Below, piece after piece: positions 1 to 8,132 of a DNA stretch of 64,000 nt. Position 1 is the stretch's first letter; each line of letters starts with the position of its first letter. Both the position numbers and the translations under genes were made by a program. The notes under the pieces were generated by a model. It saw nothing but the letters and a program-made list of their open reading frames with translations, was not told the DNA's origin and made no database searches. The stretch is from JAUVKT01 sp942491535 (GTDB taxonomy: Bacteria > Bacteroidota > Bacteroidia > Bacteroidales > VadinHA17), in assembly GCA_942491535.1 (NCBI GenBank), contig CALOBV010000026.1, forward strand, positions 298,162-362,161. The letters run 5' to 3'.

Positions 1-119
1 AAAACACGCAGCACCTCGACAGGAAGCATACCTGTTTCGGGAAAGTGACTGAAGGACTGGAAATAATCGACCAGATAAGTCCGGGTGACAGGATAGAAAA
101 AATAATTGTAAACGAATAG
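1..119 (+). CDS. Peptidyl-prolyl cis-trans isomerase, cyclophilin type (C-terminal fragment)
   Basis: The frame is open from base 3 to the TAG at 117-119, giving about 38 residues. It reads HLDRKHTCFGKVTEGLEII and ends with a GD-RIEKI strand. The HLD-KHT-FGKVTEGL pattern is the conserved C-terminal block of cyclophilin-type prolyl isomerases, which catalyse cis-trans isomerisation of Xaa-Pro bonds. The rest of the gene lies outside the window, so localisation and length cannot be judged. The next gene starts 5 bases after the stop, so the two are probably cotranscribed. Confidence 0.8.
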   Translation, partial: NTQHLDRKHTCFGKVTEGLEIIDQISPGDRIEKIIVNE

Positions 120-124
120 TAAAT

Positions 125-505
125 ATGCCGTTCGAAATAAAAGGTAAAGTAATAGAGATTGGTCAGGTTCAGCAGGTAAGTGATAAATTCAGGAAGAGAG
201 AATTTGTTATAGAAGTTGCTGAACAGGGAGCCGGAGGAAGAGAGTTTGTAGATTTTATAAAGTTCCAATGTGTTCAGGACAGATGTGAACTTGTAAGCGA
301 TGATCTTTTAAATAACATTGTCAAAGTATCGTTCAACCTTAAGGGAAACAAATGGGAAAGGGATGGTAAAGTAAATTACTTCACTAACCTGGATGCATGG
401 AGAATAGAAAGAGTTGATGGTAACGAAGGAACTGATAATACGCCTCCCCCATTGCTTGATGATATTCCTCCTGAAAATGAAGAATTTGAGGATTTACCCT
501 TCTAA
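125..505 (+). CDS. DUF3127 family protein
   Basis: A 126-residue protein that matches the DUF3127 family, small proteins widespread in Bacteroidota with an OB-fold-like core. Residues 1-100 form the conserved part (MPFEIKGKV at the start, FQCVQDRCELV in the middle, TNLDAWRIE near the end). The last 25 residues are acidic and proline-rich and end in DLPF, which resembles the acidic tail of single-stranded-DNA-binding proteins that recruits partners. That resemblance is visible in the sequence, but a DNA role is inference; the family has no assigned function that I know. The gene follows the cyclophilin fragment after 5 bases. The family is one of the lineage markers for the left part. Confidence 0.85.
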   Translation: MPFEIKGKVIEIGQVQQVSDKFRKREFVIEVAEQGAGGREFVDFIKFQCVQDRCELVSDDLLNNIVKVSFNLKGNKWERDGKVNYFTNLDAWRIERVDGNEGTDNTPPPLLDDIPPENEEFEDLPF

Positions 506-681
506 GTAATCTTTGATGGGGCCAAAAAAGCTTTCAGGACTTTCCCGGAGCATCATATATGCACAGGAGTGGCTTGAGGAAGTGTTTAATAGTGGAGAAG
601 GTCTGAAAGACTGAAGTATATTTGATATACTAGAAAAGGCAGACGAGTATTTTAAATATGCAGAATAAGGAGTCTTCTTTC

Positions 682-2502
682 TTACTCCACGGTAACTGAT
701 TTAGCCAGGTTACGTGGTTGGTCGACATTACATCCCCTGTTCAGGGAAACATAATACGCAAAAAGCTGTAGTGGTATTGCCGTAAGTACCGGGGTAAGTT
801 CATCCTTAACTTCAGGCAGAACAATAACATCATCGACCATCGTTGGTGTAAGTGTGTCATCAGAGGCGCATATAGCTATTATTTTCCCGTTTCGTGCTTT
901 TATTTCACGGATATTAGAAATCATTTTAGCTCTGTTCTCCCTGTCTGTGACTATAGCCAGTGTAGGGAAATGGTAATCTATTAAGGCTATGGGGCCATGC
1001 TTCATTTCAGCGCCCGGATACCCCTCTGCATGAATATAAGATATCTCCTTCAGCTTCAGAGCACCCTCAAGAGCAGAAGGGAAATTTAGTCCTCTGCCCA
1101 GGAAAAGGAAATTATTTGATGATGCGTATTTATTCGCTATTGCTTCAATTGTACCGGTATTTGCAAGGATTTGATCCATATATTCTGGTAACAAACTGAA
1201 GGTATTTTCGAGGAGCACTGCGTTTTCCTTCAGCTCATGCAGCTCACATAGCTTCTCTGTTAACATTGTAAGTATTGCAAGCTGTGATGTATAGGCCTTT
1301 GTTGACGCAACACCAACTTCAGGACCGGCATTAAGGTAAACCTGCAGATCTGTCTCCCTTTCGAGTGTCGAACCCGCTACATTAATAATCCCCATAGTAA
1401 TTGCCCCGGATTGCCTGGCCAGTTTATTAGCAGCCAGAGTGTCTGCAGTCTCACCCGATTGTGAAATTGATATCACCAGGTCGTCCTTTGAAATAACCGG
1501 ATGCCTGTACCTGTATTCTGAAGCATACTCTGTATTAACAGGGATTCTGGCAAATTTTTCAAGGAGGTACTTCCCTACCAATCCAGCATGCCATGAAGTG
1601 CCGCATCCAAGAATGGTAATCCTCCTTGCCTTTCTCAATAAATTGTCTGGATCTGCTGCCAGGTTATTTACACTGACGATCTTAAGGCCACCTCTGAATA
1701 ATTTCCCTAATATAGCCGGTTGCTCATATATCTCCTTATGCATATAATGGTCAAACCCATTTTTCCCAATATTTGTGTCCTCTACGTAATAAATCTTTTC
1801 TGCCAGCTGTTTCCGGATACCCTCAGATGTATAGGCACATTTTATTCCACTCCCATCCAGGTTTACTATATCACCTTCCTCCGGAAAGTAAAATTTCTCA
1901 GTATGCTCAGCCAGTGCATATATATCAGAAGCCACATACGCCCCAGTTGAGTCAATCCCTATAACTATGGGACTTCCCTTCCTGCAAACCATCAGTTCAT
2001 CAGGTTTGTCTCTTTCTATTATTACTGCTGCATAACTCCCGACACACTGCTTAAGGCTATCTATTATAGCCTTAAGCAGGTCGCGACCATTATCCATATA
2101 TAGTTTATCAATCAGGTTAAGCAAGACTTCACTATCAGTCTCGCTCTTAAAATGACTTTGATCAATTCCGATAATTTCTTTCAGCTCTTCAGAATTCTCG
2201 ATAATACCGTTATGAACCATTACCAGGTTTCCGGATACCGATAGATGAGGATGTGAATTCAGTTCAGATGGTTCGCCATGGGTTGCCCACCTTGTATGAG
2301 CAATCCCTGTCTTCCCTCTTAAATCGTCAGGTGTCTTTTTCCTGAGATCCTTAATACTTCCTCTTGTCTTAACAATACACAATCCTCCATTATGTATCGC
2401 AAGACCTGCAGAATCATAACCCCTGTATTCGAGTTTCTCCAAACCGTTCAGAAGTATATCCCTGCTTTCTTTTTTTCCTGTATAGCCAATTATTCCGCAC
2501 AT
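682..2502 (-). CDS. glmS: Glutamine--fructose-6-phosphate aminotransferase (isomerizing)
   Basis: GlmS makes glucosamine-6-phosphate from fructose-6-phosphate and glutamine, the first step towards UDP-GlcNAc for peptidoglycan and LPS. The protein has 606 residues, the usual length. It begins MCGIIGYTG, so Cys2 is available as the N-terminal nucleophile of the class II amidotransferase domain (about 1-220). Two SIS sugar-isomerase domains follow (about 285-600), with CGTSWHAG, SQSGETADT and ASTKAYTSQ motifs, and the protein ends in the typical PRNLAKSVTVE. The start codon overlaps the stop of the upstream DUF4954 gene (TAATG), so translation is probably coupled. No glmS riboswitch is possible directly upstream, because the DUF4954 coding sequence occupies that space. 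Confidence 0.97.
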   Translation of the reverse strand: MCGIIGYTGKKESRDILLNGLEKLEYRGYDSAGLAIHNGGLCIVKTRGSIKDLRKKTPDDLRGKTGIAHTRWATHGEPSELNSHPHLSVSGNLVMVHNGIIENSEELKEIIGIDQSHFKSETDSEVLLNLIDKLYMDNGRDLLKAIIDSLKQCVGSYAAVIIERDKPDELMVCRKGSPIVIGIDSTGAYVASDIYALAEHTEKFYFPEEGDIVNLDGSGIKCAYTSEGIRKQLAEKIYYVEDTNIGKNGFDHYMHKEIYEQPAILGKLFRGGLKIVSVNNLAADPDNLLRKARRITILGCGTSWHAGLVGKYLLEKFARIPVNTEYASEYRYRHPVISKDDLVISISQSGETADTLAANKLARQSGAITMGIINVAGSTLERETDLQVYLNAGPEVGVASTKAYTSQLAILTMLTEKLCELHELKENAVLLENTFSLLPEYMDQILANTGTIEAIANKYASSNNFLFLGRGLNFPSALEGALKLKEISYIHAEGYPGAEMKHGPIALIDYHFPTLAIVTDRENRAKMISNIREIKARNGKIIAICASDDTLTPTMVDDVIVLPEVKDELTPVLTAIPLQLFAYYVSLNRGCNVDQPRNLAKSVTVE

Positions 2503-4517
2503 TATGCTTTTATGGTTTCAGTTTTGTACTTGTTTAATAAATTCAACATATTATTACCCAAATCTTTCTTCTTTTCCATATGCTCAGTAATCGATATCAC
2601 CATTGGATTTGTGGCAAATTCACCTCTGACAGTCCCAAAATCGAGATGCTTTTCTTCTTCCTCACCATCGATACCAAATCCTGTCATATTAAGTAATGTA
2701 AACTCCTTCTTTGCATCCTCAAACAGATATTCATCAATCTTCAGAACAGACTCTTTCCATTTAGTAATTACTCCTCTCAGATCGTCAATTGAAAATTCAT
2801 TCATTGGTTTTCCGAATACAGCCTTGAACGAGTCATAGGCCCAGCTCCATTCGAAGGAATAATAATTATGATGTATAGATGTAAGTACAGAGTTTATCTC
2901 TTCAATAGAATTAACTTTTTTATTCCGAATGTCCTTAAATAAATTTCCAAGAGCATCAGCCGGGCAAATCAGGCCCGAAAGATCTACCCATTTCCCGGTA
3001 CCAAGGGGTGTGTCTTTTTCAAGAGATTTAAAGATATCCTGGCCCGACTTAATATTGTATCCAGACAGACGTGTTATAAGTGAATTACCAAGGAATTTAT
3101 AGATAGCAAGAGTGTAGAGATGGATCCCCCGGTCAAGAGCATTTTCCCTGATCAACATATCTTTATATAGATAATTTCCGTTAACAGGCTCCTGTTGCTT
3201 TCTTAAATCAATCAGAATATCCCTGCCTACTATCATCTTTTGTACAGTATAAGGACTCAGAAGATTAAAATTTATCTGATCCAGTTTATTCGGATCTTTT
3301 CGCCTGTCTCTTACGGGCCACTTCTTTGAATCTCTTATTGTTCCAACACTTTTTATATTAATTCCCGGTACAAGGATACTCTCATCATTGCTCTCAATAA
3401 GGTAGGAAAAAGGAAAATCGGATGTGTCAGAATGTTTGTAATGCCTTCCCATAACCAGACTGAAAGCACCTATATGAGAAGGCCATAGCATGTAAGAGTC
3501 ACTTGTTGTTTTTACTCCTCTTTCAACAACCCCCTGGTGAATCGGCCCTAGCTTATACATATGATTGCTCTGGTTAGATCCACTTCCTGCATTCAGAAAA
3601 GAAAACATACCGGCAATCAGAAGGGTTGATTTATGATGAGTTACTGTATATGGGCCTGCGAAAATAGAGGTCGCTTCGCCATGAAAACCCTGGCAATTGG
3701 CAAAGTAAAGCGAGTCAACTGCTGAGTACTGTTTACCCAGTACACATCCCTGCCCAATAAAACAATTAGATATTAAAGTAGAATCTGTAATAGTCGAACC
3801 CGAGCAGACAATAAAATTCTCCATTATAACTCCGTCGCCTATATATACAGGATCGCTGAAGGAGCTATTTATGGTTCCGTTGCTAAGTTTCTTTACTCCC
3901 TCAATCCGTGCTGCCTGTCCAACCTTAATGTTCTGCAGGTTATCACAGTTAATAATACTGGCACCGACACTAATTAATCCAGTTCTATCTCTTATATAAT
4001 CAATATATTCACTTACAAGATTTTCAAGTTGCTGTATCAGAGACTTTTTGTGCCTGTAAAGTGAAAATATATAGGCAATATGCGTCGTCAGATGATCATA
4101 AATTGGGATATCCCTGCCTCCATCCTCATTTATTGCCTTAACTCTGATACCATTACCAAAAGTACTCTCGCCGTCAACAGCCAGTCTGTTAACGTTATGT
4201 ATAATAGCATCCTTCTTTATATGATAATTGGAGATATAACTGCCTATATTGAAAATCAGTACATTATCTTCTATTGTACAGTTGTTTATCCATGCATTGT
4301 AAATACCGGTCTTGTGAGTAACTCCACCAAATAGATTTACTGCTCCATCGAATACCCCAATCCTGTTTCTTCCAGAAAACTTGGTGTTCTTTATACGATC
4401 TGTACTAAATCCATTCTTTACCTCAATTAATTCCCACTCTTCACACTCACACCCTTGCTTTAATAATTGCCCAATCTCCTCGGATGTAAGTTTTCTATAT
4501 TCGTTCTTCGATACCAT
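2502..4517 (-). CDS. DUF4954 family protein with left-handed beta-helix (hexapeptide) region
   Basis: About 671 residues from the ATG at 4517. A longer frame opens at 4556, but MVSKNEYRKLT is the natural family start and the extra 13 residues are AT-rich and unconserved. The middle of the protein (about residues 60-330) is rich in hexapeptide-like steps such as IGDGVIMENFIV and ISNCFIGQGCVLG, typical of left-handed beta-helix sugar transferases. It resembles the DUF4954 family of Bacteroidota. It is immediately upstream of glmS with a TAATG overlap. That coupling suggests a role in amino-sugar or nucleotide-sugar metabolism, for example a GlmU- or pyrophosphorylase-related step, but this is inference. 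No signal peptide or membrane segment is visible. Confidence 0.8.
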   Translation of the reverse strand: MVSKNEYRKLTSEEIGQLLKQGCECEEWELIEVKNGFSTDRIKNTKFSGRNRIGVFDGAVNLFGGVTHKTGIYNAWINNCTIEDNVLIFNIGSYISNYHIKKDAIIHNVNRLAVDGESTFGNGIRVKAINEDGGRDIPIYDHLTTHIAYIFSLYRHKKSLIQQLENLVSEYIDYIRDRTGLISVGASIINCDNLQNIKVGQAARIEGVKKLSNGTINSSFSDPVYIGDGVIMENFIVCSGSTITDSTLISNCFIGQGCVLGKQYSAVDSLYFANCQGFHGEATSIFAGPYTVTHHKSTLLIAGMFSFLNAGSGSNQSNHMYKLGPIHQGVVERGVKTTSDSYMLWPSHIGAFSLVMGRHYKHSDTSDFPFSYLIESNDESILVPGINIKSVGTIRDSKKWPVRDRRKDPNKLDQINFNLLSPYTVQKMIVGRDILIDLRKQQEPVNGNYLYKDMLIRENALDRGIHLYTLAIYKFLGNSLITRLSGYNIKSGQDIFKSLEKDTPLGTGKWVDLSGLICPADALGNLFKDIRNKKVNSIEEINSVLTSIHHNYYSFEWSWAYDSFKAVFGKPMNEFSIDDLRGVITKWKESVLKIDEYLFEDAKKEFTLLNMTGFGIDGEEEEKHLDFGTVRGEFATNPMVISITEHMEKKKDLGNNMLNLLNKYKTETIKA

Positions 4518-4752
4518 AATTATATACTTTTGTACGAAAGTAGGAATATAACGCACAAAAGATCACTTATTGTACCTAACAAATACTTAACATTTAATAT
4601 ATCTAACCTAACATTATTATATCATATATTTTTATATACTTAATATTAAGTCTTTTAACATATTATTACTACCTATCATATGTAGTATATTTTTGACGAA
4701 TTACTTTACATTACTGATCAATGACTTTCAATTATTGACTAATGGCCGGATA

Positions 4753-5754
4753 TTATACTTTTTCAAGAAATTCAACAAGATTAATATCCCGGGTAAGATT
4801 CAACTTCTTCCTTAGTCTTACCCGGCTGATCTCTGCACTCTCGAATGTTATACTCTGCAGCATTGATATCTCCTTTGTACTCAAGCCCAGCTTAATATAG
4901 CCACATATTCTAATGTCTTTTCTTGTTAATGAAGGATATTTCCTTGAGAGTCTTTCAAAGAAACCCGGATTGACACTATCAAAGTGAAACTTAAACCTTT
5001 CCCAGGTATCAGGTGAATGAAGAGATGACTGAAGATGCTCTTTGATGCTTGTCAGTAAATCCTTTTGATGGGGATTACAATCTTTTAACAGGCTGTTAAC
5101 CCGCCTGCGAACATATTGTAAGGTTTCATTCTTCTCAGAGATAAGCGTTAAAAAACTTACCAGTTCGCGATCCTTGCTTTCCAGATCTTTTTTATATTTC
5201 TGCTTTGCCATTGTTTCATACTGCTTACCTTCAGACAGATCCTTAATCTGTCCAAGGGCATGCATTAGCTTTGTAATATCCCCTATTGAGGCTCTTTGTC
5301 CAAGATATTTGCCTCTTTTGTCATAAACAGCCTTACACTTAATCTCGCACCACCTCAACTGCTTTGTTAGAGTTAAAATCCTGAATCTAAGAGACTGCTT
5401 GATGCTCAGGAAATTTATTGATTCGTCGATAAATGTTTCATACTTGTCGAAGTCTTCAGAATATATTATATAATTTATTAATCCCGGATTTGATATCAAC
5501 TCCTGGGGCGCATAGCCTGTTATAGTCTGAAAGGAAGGAGAAATATATTCAATACTGCTGTCTGGCAAATACCACATCTCCCAATCATGGGCAAAATCAG
5601 ATATTAACTGGTATTTCTCAAGAGACTTTCTGGTATCTTCTAGTTCAAGTTTGAGAACATCATTCTGCCTTTGATAATCAGCAATCGATTTTTCAAGAAA
5701 TAACATCCTCTCCTTCAACCTAACATTATTATCTTCGTCGTTAAGCATCACCAT
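4753..5754 (-). CDS. PAS-domain regulator with C-terminal LuxR-like helix-turn-helix
   Basis: 333 residues, predicted cytoplasmic. Residues 8-50 form a coiled coil. About 55-170 are a PAS domain (IEYISPSFQTITGY, then an RW-EIKCKAVYDKRGK strand and a GDIT end). A second helical linker follows, and the last 80 residues carry a LuxR-like HTH (FFERLSRKYPSLTRKDIRIC, then LGLSTKEIS and RVRLRKKLNL). The combination of ligand or redox sensor plus HTH is a common one-component regulator in Bacteroidota. There is no kinase or receiver domain. It is monocistronic and flanked by AT-rich spacers of about 200 and 180 bases. The M3 peptidase gene is transcribed divergently from it, so that gene or the regulator itself are possible targets. 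The signal is unknown. Confidence 0.8.
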   Translation of the reverse strand: MVMLNDEDNNVRLKERMLFLEKSIADYQRQNDVLKLELEDTRKSLEKYQLISDFAHDWEMWYLPDSSIEYISPSFQTITGYAPQELISNPGLINYIIYSEDFDKYETFIDESINFLSIKQSLRFRILTLTKQLRWCEIKCKAVYDKRGKYLGQRASIGDITKLMHALGQIKDLSEGKQYETMAKQKYKKDLESKDRELVSFLTLISEKNETLQYVRRRVNSLLKDCNPHQKDLLTSIKEHLQSSLHSPDTWERFKFHFDSVNPGFFERLSRKYPSLTRKDIRICGYIKLGLSTKEISMLQSITFESAEISRVRLRKKLNLTRDINLVEFLEKV

Positions 5755-5935
5755 ATATATATTTCTTTATATACTTAAATAACAAACTATTGTAAAATTA
5801 TTCTTTTATAATATAATAACCTAATATTCATATCACAAGTATTAAAATGCAAAAATATACTTTCTTCTTTTTCTAAATATTGACTCGCCCTAATTATCTT
5901 TACAGATCACATTTTCTCAGATATTTTCTGCAATA

Positions 5936-7978
5936 ATGAATAAAAAAATAAATATACTGCTTGAGAATTGGGAAACTCCCCATGGCATCCCTCCATTCGA
6001 CAAAATAGAACCAGGAGATTTCGTTCCAGCCATCCTCGAAGCAAAAAAAGAAACCTGGAAGGGAATTCAGAATATTATCAGTTCGGGATCAAAGCCAACA
6101 TTTGAGAACACAATTGTTGCCCTGGAAGAAGGTGGCAAGCGGCTTAATGTTATATCGGCAACTCTTTTTAACTTAAACAGCTCAGAAACAAACAGTAAGA
6201 TACAGGAAGCGGTTCAGGAGGCATCAAGGATATTAACCGAGTTTTCAAATGATATTACCCTTGATAAAAAATTATTCGCAAGGGTAAAAGAAGTATACGA
6301 TTCAGGCATCAGAGATAATCTTAATAATGAAGCAAAGAATCTGCTCGAAGAAAAATTTCGGGGTTTTAAAAAAGGAGGTGCTGAGCTTAAGGGTACAGAA
6401 CGCGACAGATTCAGAAAGTTAACAGAAGAACTATCGGTATTATCGGTTCAGTTTGAAGAGAATCTCCTTTCAGAAACAAATAGTTTTGAATTACATCTAA
6501 AATCCGAAAACGACCTGACAGGGCTGCCTGAGAATCTTCTTGAGGCAGCATCAGAAGAGGCAGCATCGAGAGGTAAGGAAGGCTGGGTGTTTACTCTACA
6601 CTACCCTAGCTATGTCCCCTTTATGCAGAACTCCGAAAATAGGGAGCTTAGAGAGCTAATGTACAGGGCATATTCCAGCAGGTGCTTTAAGAAAAACAAA
6701 GGTTCCAATACTGACATTGTAAAAAGAATAGTAAACCTGAGGCTTGAACTCGCAAGATTATTAGGCTTCGATAGTTATGCCGACTATATTCTCGAAGACC
6801 GCATGGCCGGATCGGTAGAGAAAGTAGAATCCTTCCTCTCAGAATTATTCAGTGCATCCAGGCCATTTGCACTGAAAGATTACGAAACAATAACAGAATA
6901 TGCGCATAAACTCGGCCATAATGGTAGTGTGGAAAAGTGGGACTGGCCATTTTTTGCCGAGAGACTTAAGAAGGAACTTTATTCAATAGACGATGAAGTT
7001 CTTAGACCATATTTCAGACTTGAAAAAGCTCAGGACGCAATATTCGACCTTGCAGGCAATCTTTTCGGACTCAGTTTTAAGCCAGTAAAAGCACCGGTTT
7101 ATCATCCTGATGTGCTAAGCTTTGATGTAATCAATAAAGAAGGCAGGCATTTATCAGTACTTATGGTAGATTATCACCCAAGAAAAGGGAAAAGTGGCGG
7201 TGCCTGGATGACTTCATACAGGGAACAATACAAGAAGGGGAAGCAGAACATAAGGCCTGTTATATCAATAGTAATGAATTTTAATAAAGCTACCAGGAAC
7301 AAACCCTCCCTTCTCAGTCATAATGAACTCACAACCCTCCTTCATGAATTTGGTCATGCCCTCCACGGTATGTTATCAGATTGCACATATGAGTCAATAT
7401 CAGGCACAAATGTAAAACGGGATTTTGTTGAGCTGCCATCCCAGATAATGGAAAACTGGGCATATGAGAAGGAATGGCTCGACAGGTGGGCTTCACATTA
7501 TATAAGCGGCGAAAAAATCCCTGTCGACCTGATTAACAAGATTAAATCATCACTTACATTTAACGAAGGCTATGCATGCAACAGGCAATTAGCTTTCGCA
7601 TTTCTGGATATGGCATGGCATTCAATAAAGAATTATTTTGAGGGCGATATTGATAGCTTTGAGAAAGACTCTATTTCCAAAACAGAACTCTTTAAACCGG
7701 TTCCGGGAACTAACCTTAGCTGTGCCTTCGGGCATCTTTTTTCCGGAGGATATGCATCAGGTTACTATGGTTACAAATGGGCCGAAGTTCTTGATGCAGA
7801 TGCTTTCAGTGTGTTCAGACATTCTGGTATTTTTGATCGCAATACAGCCGATCGCTTTAGGCAAAATATACTTGAAAAGGGAGGAAGCGATGACCCTGTA
7901 AAACTGTATAAGAATTTCAGGGGATCAGAACCAAAAATCGATGCTCTACTCGAAAGAAGTGGATTTATTAAGAAGTAG
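5936..7978 (+). CDS. M3 family oligopeptidase / peptidyl-dipeptidase (Dcp-like)
   Basis: 680 residues, the normal length for the M3A family (Dcp, oligopeptidase A). The zinc site HEFGH is at residues 470-474, where the two His and the Glu are the expected ligands and catalytic base. Downstream, ELPSQIMENWAYE supplies the third ligand region. The N-terminus WETPHGIPPFDKIEPGDFVP is the typical Dcp/OpdA opening, and there is no signal peptide, so the enzyme should act on short peptides in the cytoplasm. It has its own 180-base upstream spacer shared with the divergent PAS regulator gene. Whether it releases dipeptides or cleaves internally cannot be read from the sequence. Confidence 0.92.
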   Translation: MNKKINILLENWETPHGIPPFDKIEPGDFVPAILEAKKETWKGIQNIISSGSKPTFENTIVALEEGGKRLNVISATLFNLNSSETNSKIQEAVQEASRILTEFSNDITLDKKLFARVKEVYDSGIRDNLNNEAKNLLEEKFRGFKKGGAELKGTERDRFRKLTEELSVLSVQFEENLLSETNSFELHLKSENDLTGLPENLLEAASEEAASRGKEGWVFTLHYPSYVPFMQNSENRELRELMYRAYSSRCFKKNKGSNTDIVKRIVNLRLELARLLGFDSYADYILEDRMAGSVEKVESFLSELFSASRPFALKDYETITEYAHKLGHNGSVEKWDWPFFAERLKKELYSIDDEVLRPYFRLEKAQDAIFDLAGNLFGLSFKPVKAPVYHPDVLSFDVINKEGRHLSVLMVDYHPRKGKSGGAWMTSYREQYKKGKQNIRPVISIVMNFNKATRNKPSLLSHNELTTLLHEFGHALHGMLSDCTYESISGTNVKRDFVELPSQIMENWAYEKEWLDRWASHYISGEKIPVDLINKIKSSLTFNEGYACNRQLAFAFLDMAWHSIKNYFEGDIDSFEKDSISKTELFKPVPGTNLSCAFGHLFSGGYASGYYGYKWAEVLDADAFSVFRHSGIFDRNTADRFRQNILEKGGSDDPVKLYKNFRGSEPKIDALLERSGFIKK

Positions 7979-8132
7979 AGGGTTGATGGGTAGAGGGTGG
8001 ATGGGTGGATGATAATCTGATAATCTTTTCTATCTTCTAATCTTCCAACATTTTGCTATATTTGAAGTGAACCAGATATAGAAGTCTTAACTCTATTATA
8101 TGGTTAATATTCAACTTTTTAACTAAAGATAT
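7979..8132 (+). promoter_or_regulatory. purL upstream region with Bacteroidota-type -7 box
   Basis: TATATTTG at 8057-8064 matches the Bacteroidota -7 consensus TAnnTTTG exactly. It would place transcription start near 8071, about 60 bases before the purL start. A good -33 TTTG is not visible. Before it, 7978-8015 holds short imperfect repeats of GGGTnGATGG, probably slippage-prone filler. Confidence 0.45.

Noticed and set aside
7979..8015. GGGTnGATGG repeats as a CRISPR or regulatory array
   Set aside because: Only a few very short imperfect units without spacers; looks like slippage.
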